From Caldithrix sp. (lineage in GTDB: Bacteria; KSB1; UBA2214; DYKH01), in NCBI GenBank assembly GCA_020722685.1, contig DYKH01000087.1, positions 1 through 22,691 of the forward strand: a stretch of 22,691 nucleotides of DNA, in the 5' to 3' direction. The notes beneath the pieces were generated by a model, which had not been told where the DNA came from, made no database searches, and worked only from the letters and a program-made list of their open reading frames with translations. This document shows, in pieces, positions 15,141-22,691 of the stretch; position 1 is the stretch's first letter; every line of letters begins with the position of its first letter. The translations under genes and the position numbers were made by a program.

Positions 15141-17108
15141 TCAGCGCTTGGAGGTCAGGAGCAGGGTAGTTGATTGATCTTTCATGGCGACTGCGTTGAT
15201 GAATTGCCACAACCCCCGGTAATCTTCTGGCGGGACCTCGGTTTTTTCGATTTGAAGCCGGCGGACAAGCCGAAATGTGTTTGCAGACGACCAAGCACTG
15301 CTTATTGCAAAGCGCCCGATCTTGGTAGACAATGAATCGCATTCCGACTTTGCCAGCAAGCTCCAATCTCCGTCCACCTCGACCGAGAGGCTATCGATGA
15401 TTCTTATAGGATAGCGGAAAAGCAGGGGAAACTTGCGCTCCTTTTCCACAAAGAGCTTTTGCCAATCGAATTGGCTAAATTTTTCCAATGAAAGTGGAAA
15501 AGCGATGTTGGAGTCAGTGTTCGCCAGACTCCAACGGAAATCACAGGAGAATTGCAGCGGCTGGTCGAGCCGCATGCGATTCTTCAGTTCCACCGGTTTA
15601 AAATGCGCCTGTGGAAATCTTGCCAACAACGGGCTATGGACCCACCTCTGCAATTCCCCCTCGCGCATAGAATGGATCTCTTCCCGAGCCTCCATACCGG
15701 CTGCCCCCGCAAGGAGCATACTTTGGCGGCCGTGACAAATCCCCGACGAGTCGATCCGCAGTTTCCAGGTTCGTTGAATGACATTCTCTTCCGAACCGGC
15801 GGAAGGTGTAGTGAGCCATTCTCCCTCGCCATGGGAATTCACCGAGAGCACCTGCCGGTCTTGATCGTACCAGGGCAGCTTGCCAAAAGGACAGTAGGAT
15901 TCGGTGGCATCCATCCAGACATTGGTGCTATCGCTCAAGATGGCGCGGGCAATAAGATGATTGAAATGCGTATGCGAGACAATGCTCGTATCCACGTCGC
16001 CATTCTGCCAGGTGGAGATGATCACCGGCTCGACAGTCAGACCGACAGCCGAAGCCATGGCCATGATCAATGTCACCTTGTCTTTGCAGTCGCCGTATCG
16101 GTTGGCGTAGATTTCTTCGGCAAAGTGCGGCTGGTAGCCGCCGATGCCAATGGCTATGGCCACATAGCGGACATGGTCGCGAACGAAATTGTAAATTGCC
16201 GCCAGCTTTTCTCTTTCGCTTTTGCATTCTTTGGTGAGCTCGACGGCCTTTTCCTTAATGGATTTGTCTGCCTTGATCCGGTCGGAAATCAGCTCGCGAT
16301 ACCAGCGGGCGATATCGTTCCACCGGCTCATGCCAATGGGAGAGAGAATGAGAGATGCCATCACACGCTGGCTTGGCGGCATGCCGGGTTCCGCAATGAG
16401 CGGCGCCAGGTTTTTGGCTTGCCAAAAATAGTCTTGTTTGAATCCGGCGGGAACTTTGACGATTTCCGGCTGCAAATCTATGCCTATGGTTTTCCACTTT
16501 ACCTCCCACTCGGCCGGCGCTTTGAGGTGATAGCGCGAAATAAGGGTCGGCACTTCGTTTTGAAAGGTCCATCGGTCGCGGTAGGTAAAATTTCTGACCG
16601 TGGTGCGCCAGCGGTACTCGACGACGCAGCCTTTTTCTACGGCGGGCAGGGCGAATCGCTTGGCGCGAACGTCGGAATAGAAAATGAAACCCGGATAAAG
16701 GGTCACATCATAGACTTGGTTTTCCGGCAGTGGAACAATTTTCCCATCTGGAGAAATCGTTCGAGCTTGAAGGTTAGAAATCTCTGAGGCGCTTGAATAA
16801 GGAATGGTAACGTTGGTAAAGACAAAACCACGCTCATCGAAGATTTTGATGATGGTGTGGCGCTCCAAAACGGTGAAACTGAATTCGCCGGACTTAAATA
16901 TCTCCGCGTCGCCGGCATCCAACAACACGACTGCACCCTCGTCAGGATAGTCTCTTGCGGTGGGAAGAGCATTAAAGGAAAAATCCTTCCAGGCGATCGC
17001 CGTTTTCCACGATTGCGTGGAGGCACACGATAGCAGAATCGAAAAAGAAATCAAAAGTGCGGAACGAAGGAGATTACGCTTAATCCATGACATAGCCACG
17101 CTGATCAT
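15141..17108 (-). CDS. DUF3857/transglutaminase-like lipoprotein
   Basis: 655 aa. The start at 17108 is only 3 nt after the Lon stop codon and lacks a clear ribosome site; an in-frame ATG at 17093 (MSWIKRN) is as likely. A hydrophobic signal segment ends in ILLSCAS, a good lipobox, so the protein is probably lipidated. Residues about 40-240 match the style of DUF3857 (VLERHTIIKIFDERG, then TISPDGKIVPLP, VVEYRW). The transglutaminase-like core follows, with the predicted triad Cys341 (RYGDCKDK), His384 (FNHLI) and Asp400 (WMDATES). The C-terminal ~230 residues form a beta-rich domain usual in these proteins. Such proteins are widespread in the FCB group; their substrate is unknown. Tight coupling to Lon suggests translational coupling. 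Confidence 0.85.
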   Translation of the reverse strand: MISVAMSWIKRNLLRSALLISFSILLSCASTQSWKTAIAWKDFSFNALPTARDYPDEGAVVLLDAGDAEIFKSGEFSFTVLERHTIIKIFDERGFVFTNVTIPYSSASEISNLQARTISPDGKIVPLPENQVYDVTLYPGFIFYSDVRAKRFALPAVEKGCVVEYRWRTTVRNFTYRDRWTFQNEVPTLISRYHLKAPAEWEVKWKTIGIDLQPEIVKVPAGFKQDYFWQAKNLAPLIAEPGMPPSQRVMASLILSPIGMSRWNDIARWYRELISDRIKADKSIKEKAVELTKECKSEREKLAAIYNFVRDHVRYVAIAIGIGGYQPHFAEEIYANRYGDCKDKVTLIMAMASAVGLTVEPVIISTWQNGDVDTSIVSHTHFNHLIARAILSDSTNVWMDATESYCPFGKLPWYDQDRQVLSVNSHGEGEWLTTPSAGSEENVIQRTWKLRIDSSGICHGRQSMLLAGAAGMEAREEIHSMREGELQRWVHSPLLARFPQAHFKPVELKNRMRLDQPLQFSCDFRWSLANTDSNIAFPLSLEKFSQFDWQKLFVEKERKFPLLFRYPIRIIDSLSVEVDGDWSLLAKSECDSLSTKIGRFAISSAWSSANTFRLVRRLQIEKTEVPPEDYRGLWQFINAVAMKDQSTTLLLTSKR

Positions 17109-17111
17109 GTT

Positions 17112-19547
17112 TCAAACTGTTGGATTTGCAAAGTGCCTTAACTTTTCCGCAAATTCACTCAGTCTGGCGTCGACCAGACCAAAGACAGATTCTTTCGGAT
17201 ACTGTCTGTTTTCATCCTGCTTGCCGGCCGGTACGCCAGTGAGAATCTCGATCCCTTGATCGATGGTGTCAACTGGATAAACATGAAAGCGTCCTTTGCG
17301 GACTTGGTCGACCACCTCGTTTTTCAGCATCAAATCTTTCACGTTGAGCCGCGGGATGAGAACGCCTTGAGTCCCCGTGAGTCCCTTGGCCTGGCAGACT
17401 TTGAAAAAGCCCTCGATTTTCTCATTAACTCCACCAATAGGCTGAATCTCGCCCCTCTGATTGACGGAGCCGGTCACTGCCAGGTCTTGCCGGATGGGGA
17501 CTTGCGATAAAGCCGATAATAGGGCATAAACTTCGGCGGAAGAGGCGCTGTCGCCGTCGACTTCGCTGTAGGATTGCTCGAAGCAAAGACTGGCGCTGAT
17601 CGACAATGGTTTTTCCTGCGCAAAACGACCTTGCAGATAGCCGGTCAAGATGAGCACGCCCTTATTGTGCGTCGGGCCGCTGAGCTCCGCTTCTCGCTCG
17701 ATGTTGATGATCCCGGAGCGACCCATCGACACCTGCGCGGTGATACGCGACGGCTGGCCAAAGGTATAGTCACCCAGACTCAGCACCGACAAACCGTTGA
17801 CCTGACCGACCTTGGCGCCATCTGTGTCCACCATGATGGTGCCGTCTTCGATCATCTCTTGAATCTTTTCCTCGACCAAATTGAGTCGATTACATCCTTC
17901 CTGGATTGCCAATTCTACGTGTTTGGCTAATACCAATTTGGCGTTATCCTTTTTGGCGTAGTGGCTGGCTTCCCTGAGCAAATCGGCGATGTAGTTGAAC
18001 CGAGTCGATATCTTGTTCTGGCGACCGGCCAAACGAACGCCATATTCGGCCACTGCCGCCACGCCGCTCTTGTCAAAATGCAACAGCTTTTCCTCATCGC
18101 AAATCCATTTGATAAACTCGGCATAGCGATACAAATTGCTCATTTCGTTCTTCATCTCCGAATCGAAATCCGCCTTGATCTTGAAAATCTTTTTAAAATC
18201 TTCATCGGCGTGATACAGTATCCGGTAGAGATTTGCATCGCCAATCATGATGACCTTGACGTCGATGTCGATCGGCTCCGGCTTGATGGAGGAAAAAGCG
18301 ATCATGAAATATGGATCGTAGCCGTGAATTTCCGTTTTGCGAGTTTTCAAGGTTCGCTTGAGATTGTTCCAAACACCGGTTTCCACCAGAACGTCCAAGG
18401 CATAGAGCACCAAATAGCCTCCGTTGGCCATGAGGAGCGAGCCGGCGCGAATCTTGGTGAAATCCGTTCGCCACTGACCGTTGCCGTCCATCACTCTGTC
18501 GACGGTGCCAAAAAGCTTGGCATAGGAAGGAGAAGTCTCGAAGACAACCGGCGCTCCTTTTTGATTGGAATTGTCAACAATGACGTTTACGCGATATTCC
18601 AAGAACGGGTCGACGACCAGAGCGCGTGCCGTAGTCTTTTTGGCATGCTGCTCCTCCGGCTCGGGCTTGCCGCGAAAGAGATCGAGATTCCCTAACAAGC
18701 TTTCTTGTACGGCGTTCAAATAATCGGTGATGCCTTTGTTCTTGAATTCCTCGTCTATCTCGGCTATGTGCTCTTCGATGATCGGCCTGACGATCTCGCG
18801 GTCCAGCTCGGCGAGCTTGAGCTTCTTCTCCCGCTGCAGCTTTTGGTTGGCTTTGAAAGCAGCAGCAAGGTCCTTGGCCAATTGCTCGTGCAACTTTACC
18901 ATTTTGTCGGCTTCCTCGGCGGTGAGCTTGCCTTGCTGAATCAAAGCAGGGAGGCTTTCGATGGGTACCGGCGCATCACCAATGACCGGCAAAACATCGG
19001 GCTTGGTATAGGGACCCAATTGAATCTGCACCATAGTGAAATTCAGTTGTCGCGCCTTGGCCTCCAGCTTTTCCAATTGTCCCTTCTGCAAAGCGTTGTA
19101 TTTTTCTATCAACAGCTCCCGCTGATTGCGATACTTTTCTCCTTCGAACACGTGCGAAATAGTTGCCTGTAGATGCTCAATCATCGACTCCATTTCTTTC
19201 TTGAAGCGGGTGCCCTGCCCGGCGGGTAGAGACAACGACACGGGCTTGTCGGGATTCTGAAAGTTGTTCACGTAGCAAATATCGTTCGGAGTGTGATCGT
19301 CATCCTGGCGATCCTTCAGCAAAAACTTGACGGTTGTGGTTTTCCCCGTGCCGGTCGCGCCGGAGACGTACACGTTGTAACCGGGAAAGCGCATTTCCAA
19401 GCCAAGCTTTAGCGCGCGCACAGCTCGCTCTTGGCCTAGAATGGTAGGGACTGTGTCAATTTCTTCAGTGCTGTGAAAACTCAATTGCGATGGGTCACAG
19501 TGCCAGCGCAGCTTCTCGACTGGAACCTGTTCGTATTTGCTTGTCAT
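17112..19547 (-). CDS. Lon-family ATP-dependent protease (AAA_32 type)
   Basis: 811 aa. The ATG at 19547 has AAGGA 6 nt upstream. Walker A is SGATGTGKTT (Lys69). A long coiled-coil region (about residues 110-300, rich in Lys/Glu/Gln) is inserted in the ATPase part, as in the YcbZ/LonB-like subgroup, followed by the rest of the AAA+ domain (VIMIGDANLY near residue 435). The C-terminal Lon protease domain has the Ser667-Lys710 dyad (VDGDSAS and GGVNEKIEGF), 43 residues apart as in E. coli Lon. There is no N-terminal LAN domain and no membrane segment, so a cytoplasmic protein-quality protease is likely. First gene of a two-gene operon with the transglutaminase-like lipoprotein. Confidence 0.92.
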   Translation of the reverse strand: MTSKYEQVPVEKLRWHCDPSQLSFHSTEEIDTVPTILGQERAVRALKLGLEMRFPGYNVYVSGATGTGKTTTVKFLLKDRQDDDHTPNDICYVNNFQNPDKPVSLSLPAGQGTRFKKEMESMIEHLQATISHVFEGEKYRNQRELLIEKYNALQKGQLEKLEAKARQLNFTMVQIQLGPYTKPDVLPVIGDAPVPIESLPALIQQGKLTAEEADKMVKLHEQLAKDLAAAFKANQKLQREKKLKLAELDREIVRPIIEEHIAEIDEEFKNKGITDYLNAVQESLLGNLDLFRGKPEPEEQHAKKTTARALVVDPFLEYRVNVIVDNSNQKGAPVVFETSPSYAKLFGTVDRVMDGNGQWRTDFTKIRAGSLLMANGGYLVLYALDVLVETGVWNNLKRTLKTRKTEIHGYDPYFMIAFSSIKPEPIDIDVKVIMIGDANLYRILYHADEDFKKIFKIKADFDSEMKNEMSNLYRYAEFIKWICDEEKLLHFDKSGVAAVAEYGVRLAGRQNKISTRFNYIADLLREASHYAKKDNAKLVLAKHVELAIQEGCNRLNLVEEKIQEMIEDGTIMVDTDGAKVGQVNGLSVLSLGDYTFGQPSRITAQVSMGRSGIINIEREAELSGPTHNKGVLILTGYLQGRFAQEKPLSISASLCFEQSYSEVDGDSASSAEVYALLSALSQVPIRQDLAVTGSVNQRGEIQPIGGVNEKIEGFFKVCQAKGLTGTQGVLIPRLNVKDLMLKNEVVDQVRKGRFHVYPVDTIDQGIEILTGVPAGKQDENRQYPKESVFGLVDARLSEFAEKLRHFANPTV

Positions 19548-19677
19548 AATTTTCCTTTTGGAATTGTTCGGACTGGGCCGTTAGTCTCCGGAAAAACTCT
19601 AATTCGACTGCTGCAAAATTGTCGGGAAAGCTACTTTCAGTGACGCCATGGAGAGGCCTTCACGACCTTGCAGATTT

Positions 19678-19728
19678 AAGTCAAAATGATGAGAGGCAAA
19701 ATGATTTTACCTCTCATCATTTTGACTT
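19678..19728. repeat. Perfect 19-bp inverted repeat
   Basis: Arms 19678-19696 and 19710-19728 are perfect reverse complements around a 13-nt loop. The loop partly repeats the arm (CAAAATGATTTT). There is no T-tract directly after it on either strand (TTTTGGGC on plus), so it is at best a weak terminator. Its form suggests a dispersed intergenic palindrome (REP-like) or an RNA structure upstream of the Lon gene. Confidence 0.75.
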
Positions 19729-19918
19729 TTGGGCTTGCGCCATTGCCACCCAATAGCTGCACTCGGGAAAAACTACCACGACTGCAAAGATTTTTCCGGC
19801 CGCCAGTTCGCGCCCATGAAGGCTGATTCTACCTCGGCGTTCATTGGCGTCGTTTCGGGGCTGATAGCTTTGTTTGCGGCAAACTGACCGGCTATGGAAT
19901 TCTTGATAACAAGATAGG

Positions 19919-19946
19919 AAAAAAAATGTCCCTTGTAAAGGGACAT
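19919..19946 (-). terminator. Strong intrinsic terminator of the regulator operon
   Basis: A hairpin with perfect 9-nt arms (19926-19934 and 19938-19946) and a 3-nt loop is followed, on the minus strand, by an eight-T tract, the complement of the A-run 19919-19926. It lies about 40 nt after the regulator stop codon. Confidence 0.9.
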
Positions 19947-19984
19947 CTTTGAAAAGCTATTTGATCCGAATCTCGCAGATTCAT

Positions 19985-20917
19985 TTATCGTGCCGAAGGG
20001 AATCCGTATTTCTTCATTTTGTATCGCAGAGCAGCTTCGGAAACCTGTAGCAAGCGGGCCGCTTTGGTTTGGTTACCTTCAAATCTCGCCAATGCCTTAC
20101 GAATAAGAAATCGCTCTACTTCCGATACGGCCGACGGCAAATCGCGAGTCGCCAGCACTTCCAGCGGATTGCGCTTGACCCGGAACGGCAGAAAGTCCGG
20201 CGCCAACTCACCGTCCGGGGACATGATGACCAAATTGCGCACGCAATTTCTCAGCTCGGCGACATTGCCCGGCCAGTCATACTCCAAGACCGCTTCAAAA
20301 ATGTCATAAGGTACAGTCGGAATGGGTTTGCCGAACTCACGACAGAATTCTTCCAAAAAATGGCTAAAAAGGAAAGGAATATCTTGCTTGCGTTCTCGCA
20401 AGGACGGCAGATTGATACGGAATTCATTCAGCCATTGGAAAAGGTCCAACCGGTAGTGCCGCTTGCGTACCTCTTCTTCCAAACCCGGGTCAGCCGAGGC
20501 CACAATCCTGGGTTCAAATCTCGGATGGCCATCTTTGCGCCTTCGCGCCGTGGTCAAGAGGTTATATAACCGGTCTTGGTGAACGGTACTGAGCCGATCA
20601 ATGCCGTCAAAGTAAATGGTGCCATTCTCCACCGAAGCGAGATAGGAAGCCTTGGAACCAGTAAAACTGACTCGGTCGCCAAAGACCCATTCTTCATCAA
20701 TGGTGTCGCCAATCGCGCCGCACTGAACGGCGAGGAAGGGCTTATCCTTCCGATTGGAGAGTCGATGAATGCTTTCTGCGATAAACGACCGGCCACTACC
20801 AACCTCTCCTAATATCAGGACGCGCTCGTCCCGCTTCGCCATGGCCTTAATGGCCTTGCTGACGCGACTGATTTCGGGGCTTTTGCCCAAAATCCTAAGT
20901 TCATTGCTCATCAACAT
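19985..20917 (-). CDS. NtrC-like AAA+/Fis regulator with degenerate ATPase motifs
   Basis: 310 aa from the ATG at 20917 (GGGGA 8 nt upstream); a second ATG at 20911 is possible. It has the sigma-54 activator layout, AAA+ domain (about residues 10-240) then Fis-type helix-turn-helix (about 262-305, EGNQTKAARLLQVSEAALR), with no N-terminal sensor domain. The catalytic motifs are altered: Walker A is GEVGSGRS (Lys to Arg43); the GAFTGA loop is VSFTGS (83-88); Walker B is GTIYFDGID (Glu to Gly105); and the usual HRLN arginine finger is QWLN. Efficient ATP hydrolysis and normal sigma-54 activation are therefore doubtful; it may bind DNA and respond to a partner without remodelling sigma-54. It follows the membrane protein gene by 33 nt, so they are likely co-transcribed. 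Confidence 0.85.
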   Translation of the reverse strand: MLMSNELRILGKSPEISRVSKAIKAMAKRDERVLILGEVGSGRSFIAESIHRLSNRKDKPFLAVQCGAIGDTIDEEWVFGDRVSFTGSKASYLASVENGTIYFDGIDRLSTVHQDRLYNLLTTARRRKDGHPRFEPRIVASADPGLEEEVRKRHYRLDLFQWLNEFRINLPSLRERKQDIPFLFSHFLEEFCREFGKPIPTVPYDIFEAVLEYDWPGNVAELRNCVRNLVIMSPDGELAPDFLPFRVKRNPLEVLATRDLPSAVSEVERFLIRKALARFEGNQTKAARLLQVSEAALRYKMKKYGFPSAR

Positions 20918-20950
20918 GTCCGTATCCCCGCCCTTAAAAGTTTGTACGCA

Positions 20951-22036
20951 TTACTCTTTTTTGCGAGATGGTGCAGTAATTATAAAGCCGTTGTTTTTTT
21001 GTTTCCGATTATATGCATTAATCAAAAATAAAAACATAAATAATAATACCAAGACCAATGCAAGTAGATTGAGCCGAACAATATAGGGTGGATTAATAAA
21101 CTTGAGTAGAAAAACACAAATTAAAAAAACAGGAATAATAATATTCTTGCGCAAATAGACATAATAAACTATCGCCGCAAATTGTACGAATTCCTTGCGA
21201 TCGCGGCTCTCAAGTTTGAGGTTCGGAATGTGAATAGCTTGGTGCAATATCTTGGCGTAAACTTTACCGGCATCGGAATAAGCGAAAGCGAGCTTTTTGA
21301 TGAGAACAAAGTTCAATGCGATCAAGGCAAAGGCTAAGAAAGCCTGATCAATGCCGAATAAAAACACTCCTTTTAACAGGGACATGTTTATGGCGACTTC
21401 ACGCAGACTTAGTAATGCCAAAAAGGACATGATGGAATGCGCATACTCACCATGTTTTGCTTTAAAAAAGGGATTCAAAAGTCCATAGAGGAAAATAGCT
21501 ATGACAGGCAGCAAATAAAAGATGAAGGACTTTTGGAACAGGTGGGCATTGTAAAAGGCCGATTTGGGATGCAGAAATGGCTCGAAAAGAAAAATGTAGA
21601 TTGCGGCGACAAATATCAATGTCGCCGCAGTCAGAATCCATGGTTTTGCGGGACGAAGAGCATGTTTGGCAGCATAGTAAACAATGCTATAGGCGAAAAA
21701 GAAGGCAACCGCCAAATACTGGTAGCGGTAAGCCAACCAACCTAAATTGTTGGAGCCAAACACATAGCTCTCACCAATGAGCATCAGCGGCAGAAATAGA
21801 GAATACAAAAAGAAAAGCAAGCAAAACGGGATGAATGCATCTCTATTAAACTCATCAGCCGCAGCTACAGAAAGGGTCAGCAAGAACGCCAGAAAGTACA
21901 GAGACAGATTGACCCAACTCAGCCAGGGTATCGGCCAATGAGGTAACCAAGAGACTGCCAACATGACGGCATTGAAAGCCAACCAAATATTGGCAATCCT
22001 TGTAAAGACCACAACGTTATACCTGCTCAACAACAT
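20951..22036 (-). CDS. Polytopic membrane protein, function unknown
   Basis: 361 aa from the ATG at 22036, with GAGG just upstream. About nine or ten hydrophobic segments are visible (near residues 10-30, 38-60, 66-88, 104-124, 131-153, 168-190, 198-218, 221-245, and two between 270 and 345). A polar loop of about 30 residues lies between segments 8 and 9 (AFAYSDAGKVYAKIL and following). Many aromatic residues and no recognisable transport or enzyme motif. The C-terminus is short and basic. It is 33 nt upstream of the NtrC-like regulator, suggesting a membrane sensor or a regulated membrane function, but this is inference from context. Confidence 0.75.
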   Translation of the reverse strand: MLLSRYNVVVFTRIANIWLAFNAVMLAVSWLPHWPIPWLSWVNLSLYFLAFLLTLSVAAADEFNRDAFIPFCLLFFLYSLFLPLMLIGESYVFGSNNLGWLAYRYQYLAVAFFFAYSIVYYAAKHALRPAKPWILTAATLIFVAAIYIFLFEPFLHPKSAFYNAHLFQKSFIFYLLPVIAIFLYGLLNPFFKAKHGEYAHSIMSFLALLSLREVAINMSLLKGVFLFGIDQAFLAFALIALNFVLIKKLAFAYSDAGKVYAKILHQAIHIPNLKLESRDRKEFVQFAAIVYYVYLRKNIIIPVFLICVFLLKFINPPYIVRLNLLALVLVLLFMFLFLINAYNRKQKNNGFIITAPSRKKE

Positions 22037-22129
22037 ACTGCCTCGAAAAGCAGATCACATCAGTGAAAAAAACTGCAAACAGATCGAGTGACTTGTGTAC
22101 CAACTTTCGGCAGAAAAAGAAAGAAACTC

Positions 22130-22381
22130 TTAGCTGACCTTCGGCGGCGGATAGGTTGGTTCCGGATATGGGGGAGGTGGAATCGGAATGTTCGATGGGC
22201 CGGAATCTGGCTTTACACCCACGCCCACATCAAAAGTCTCCGCAGCGACAGCCGAGTTCGCCTGCAAACCTAAAAACCTTAAGCCATTGTCTAAAGAACC
22301 GTTATTGTTAGACCAAGAGAAGCCTAGCGCGATACAGATGTAAACAACCCCTACCAAAATGAAGAACAGTACTTTTTTCAT
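22130..22381 (-). CDS. Small exported proline-rich protein
   Basis: 83 aa from the ATG at 22381, which has a perfect AAGGAG 7 nt upstream; the longer frame from 22414 lacks such a site. MKKVLFFILVGVVYICIALGF is a signal peptide or single membrane anchor. The rest is short and lacks cysteines, and its end is proline-rich (IPIPPPPYPEPTYPPPKVS). No family is recognised. It precedes the polytopic membrane protein gene by 93 nt on the same strand and could be co-transcribed with it. Short length and low complexity limit any functional call. Confidence 0.65.
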   Translation of the reverse strand: MKKVLFFILVGVVYICIALGFSWSNNNGSLDNGLRFLGLQANSAVAAETFDVGVGVKPDSGPSNIPIPPPPYPEPTYPPPKVS

Positions 22382-22691
22382 GTCAATTCTCCTTAATGTG
22401 TTTGGAATTGACATGATCTACTTTCGAGGTAGGGTACTACTTATCTGTGTGAAAACTTTGTCATAACCAGAAACGACCACATTTCCCACACAGCCCAGCA
22501 GGTACTAATTGTTGCGTAACTCTATTGGAGTTTTAGTTAAGAACAGGTTTTAGACGCTGCTTTTCCTCCCTAAATTAGTTGCCAAAACCATTAGCGGAAT
22601 TATGGTTCGTGCTGCAGTGCTAGAAGAGTTTTTACCAAACTCAATATAAAAAATCTCCAATATAATGTCAACAAATTAAATATATTTTTTT
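22382..22691. other. Upstream intergenic region at the window edge
   Basis: 310 bp ahead of the small exported protein gene. It is AT-rich at the far end. I see no ORF or RNA gene. The operon promoter should lie here, but I find no box pair good enough to call. Confidence 0.4.

Larger units (their letters stand above)
19548..19984. other. Intergenic region with a 51-bp palindrome and a terminator
   Basis: 437 bp between the regulator gene and the Lon gene. Apart from the 19678-19728 palindrome and the terminator at 19919-19946 I find nothing coding. A 19-codon plus-strand frame near 19816 has no ribosome site and is not called. Confidence 0.5.

Noticed and set aside
15552..16787. Long plus-strand frame (411 codons) opposite the transglutaminase-like lipoprotein gene
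   Set aside because: It is the antisense shadow of a gene with clear domains and catalytic residues. Its translation has no recognisable family and no ribosome site.
19816..19875. Plus-strand 19-codon hydrophobic peptide
   Set aside because: No ribosome site, and too short to be distinguished from chance.

Overview
The window looks like a chromosomal segment from an uncultured bacterium of the Fibrobacterota-Chlorobiota-Bacteroidota (FCB) group or a nearby candidate phylum such as KSB1 or Calditrichota. The main evidence is two very large secreted proteases that end in the type IX secretion (T9SS, Por) C-terminal sorting domain, with the usual NYPNPFNP / NFPNPFNP opening and a conserved VGAGIYLCRMQAGEFVKT end. 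Species placement is not possible from this sequence alone. All genes but one (a HAD hydrolase) lie on the minus strand. I saw no rRNA, tRNA or CRISPR array.

Right to left on the minus strand (direction of transcription): (1) 22.4-19.9 kb holds a small exported proline-rich protein, a polytopic membrane protein and an NtrC-like AAA+/Fis regulator whose ATPase motifs are degenerate, closed by a strong intrinsic terminator. (2) 19.5-15.1 kb holds a Lon-family ATP-dependent protease followed 3 nt later by a DUF3857/transglutaminase-like lipoprotein. (3) 14.8-12.7 kb holds a zinc-ribbon membrane protein, a xylose-isomerase-like TIM barrel protein and a radical SAM protein; the first and last are interrupted by in-frame stop codons. 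(4) 12.6-11.9 kb holds the plus-strand HAD-like hydrolase, followed by a repeat-rich intergenic region. (5) 11.3-10.3 kb holds an AraC-type regulator and a small ORF of unknown function, with a perfect-consensus sigma-70 promoter inside the end of the regulator gene. (6) 9.9-0.1 kb holds two cassettes of the same layout, each a small lipoprotein gene followed by a large T9SS-exported protease: lipoprotein with a subtilase-type prodomain plus S8 subtilase, then beta-helix lipoprotein plus C25 gingipain-like protease. A dead IS66 element with recognisable ends lies between the cassettes.

The points most worth follow-up are: the paired lipoprotein/T9SS-protease layout, including a lipoprotein whose C-terminal half copies the prodomain of the neighbouring protease; a cluster of four premature stop codons in three otherwise intact reading frames (GGA-to-TGA type in the subtilase, TAA next to the radical SAM cysteines, and others); the perfect promoter within the AraC gene; and the degenerate NtrC-like regulator next to a polytopic membrane protein and a small exported peptide. 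TGA is clearly used as a normal terminator in this genome, so the stops look like decay or consensus errors rather than a variant code.
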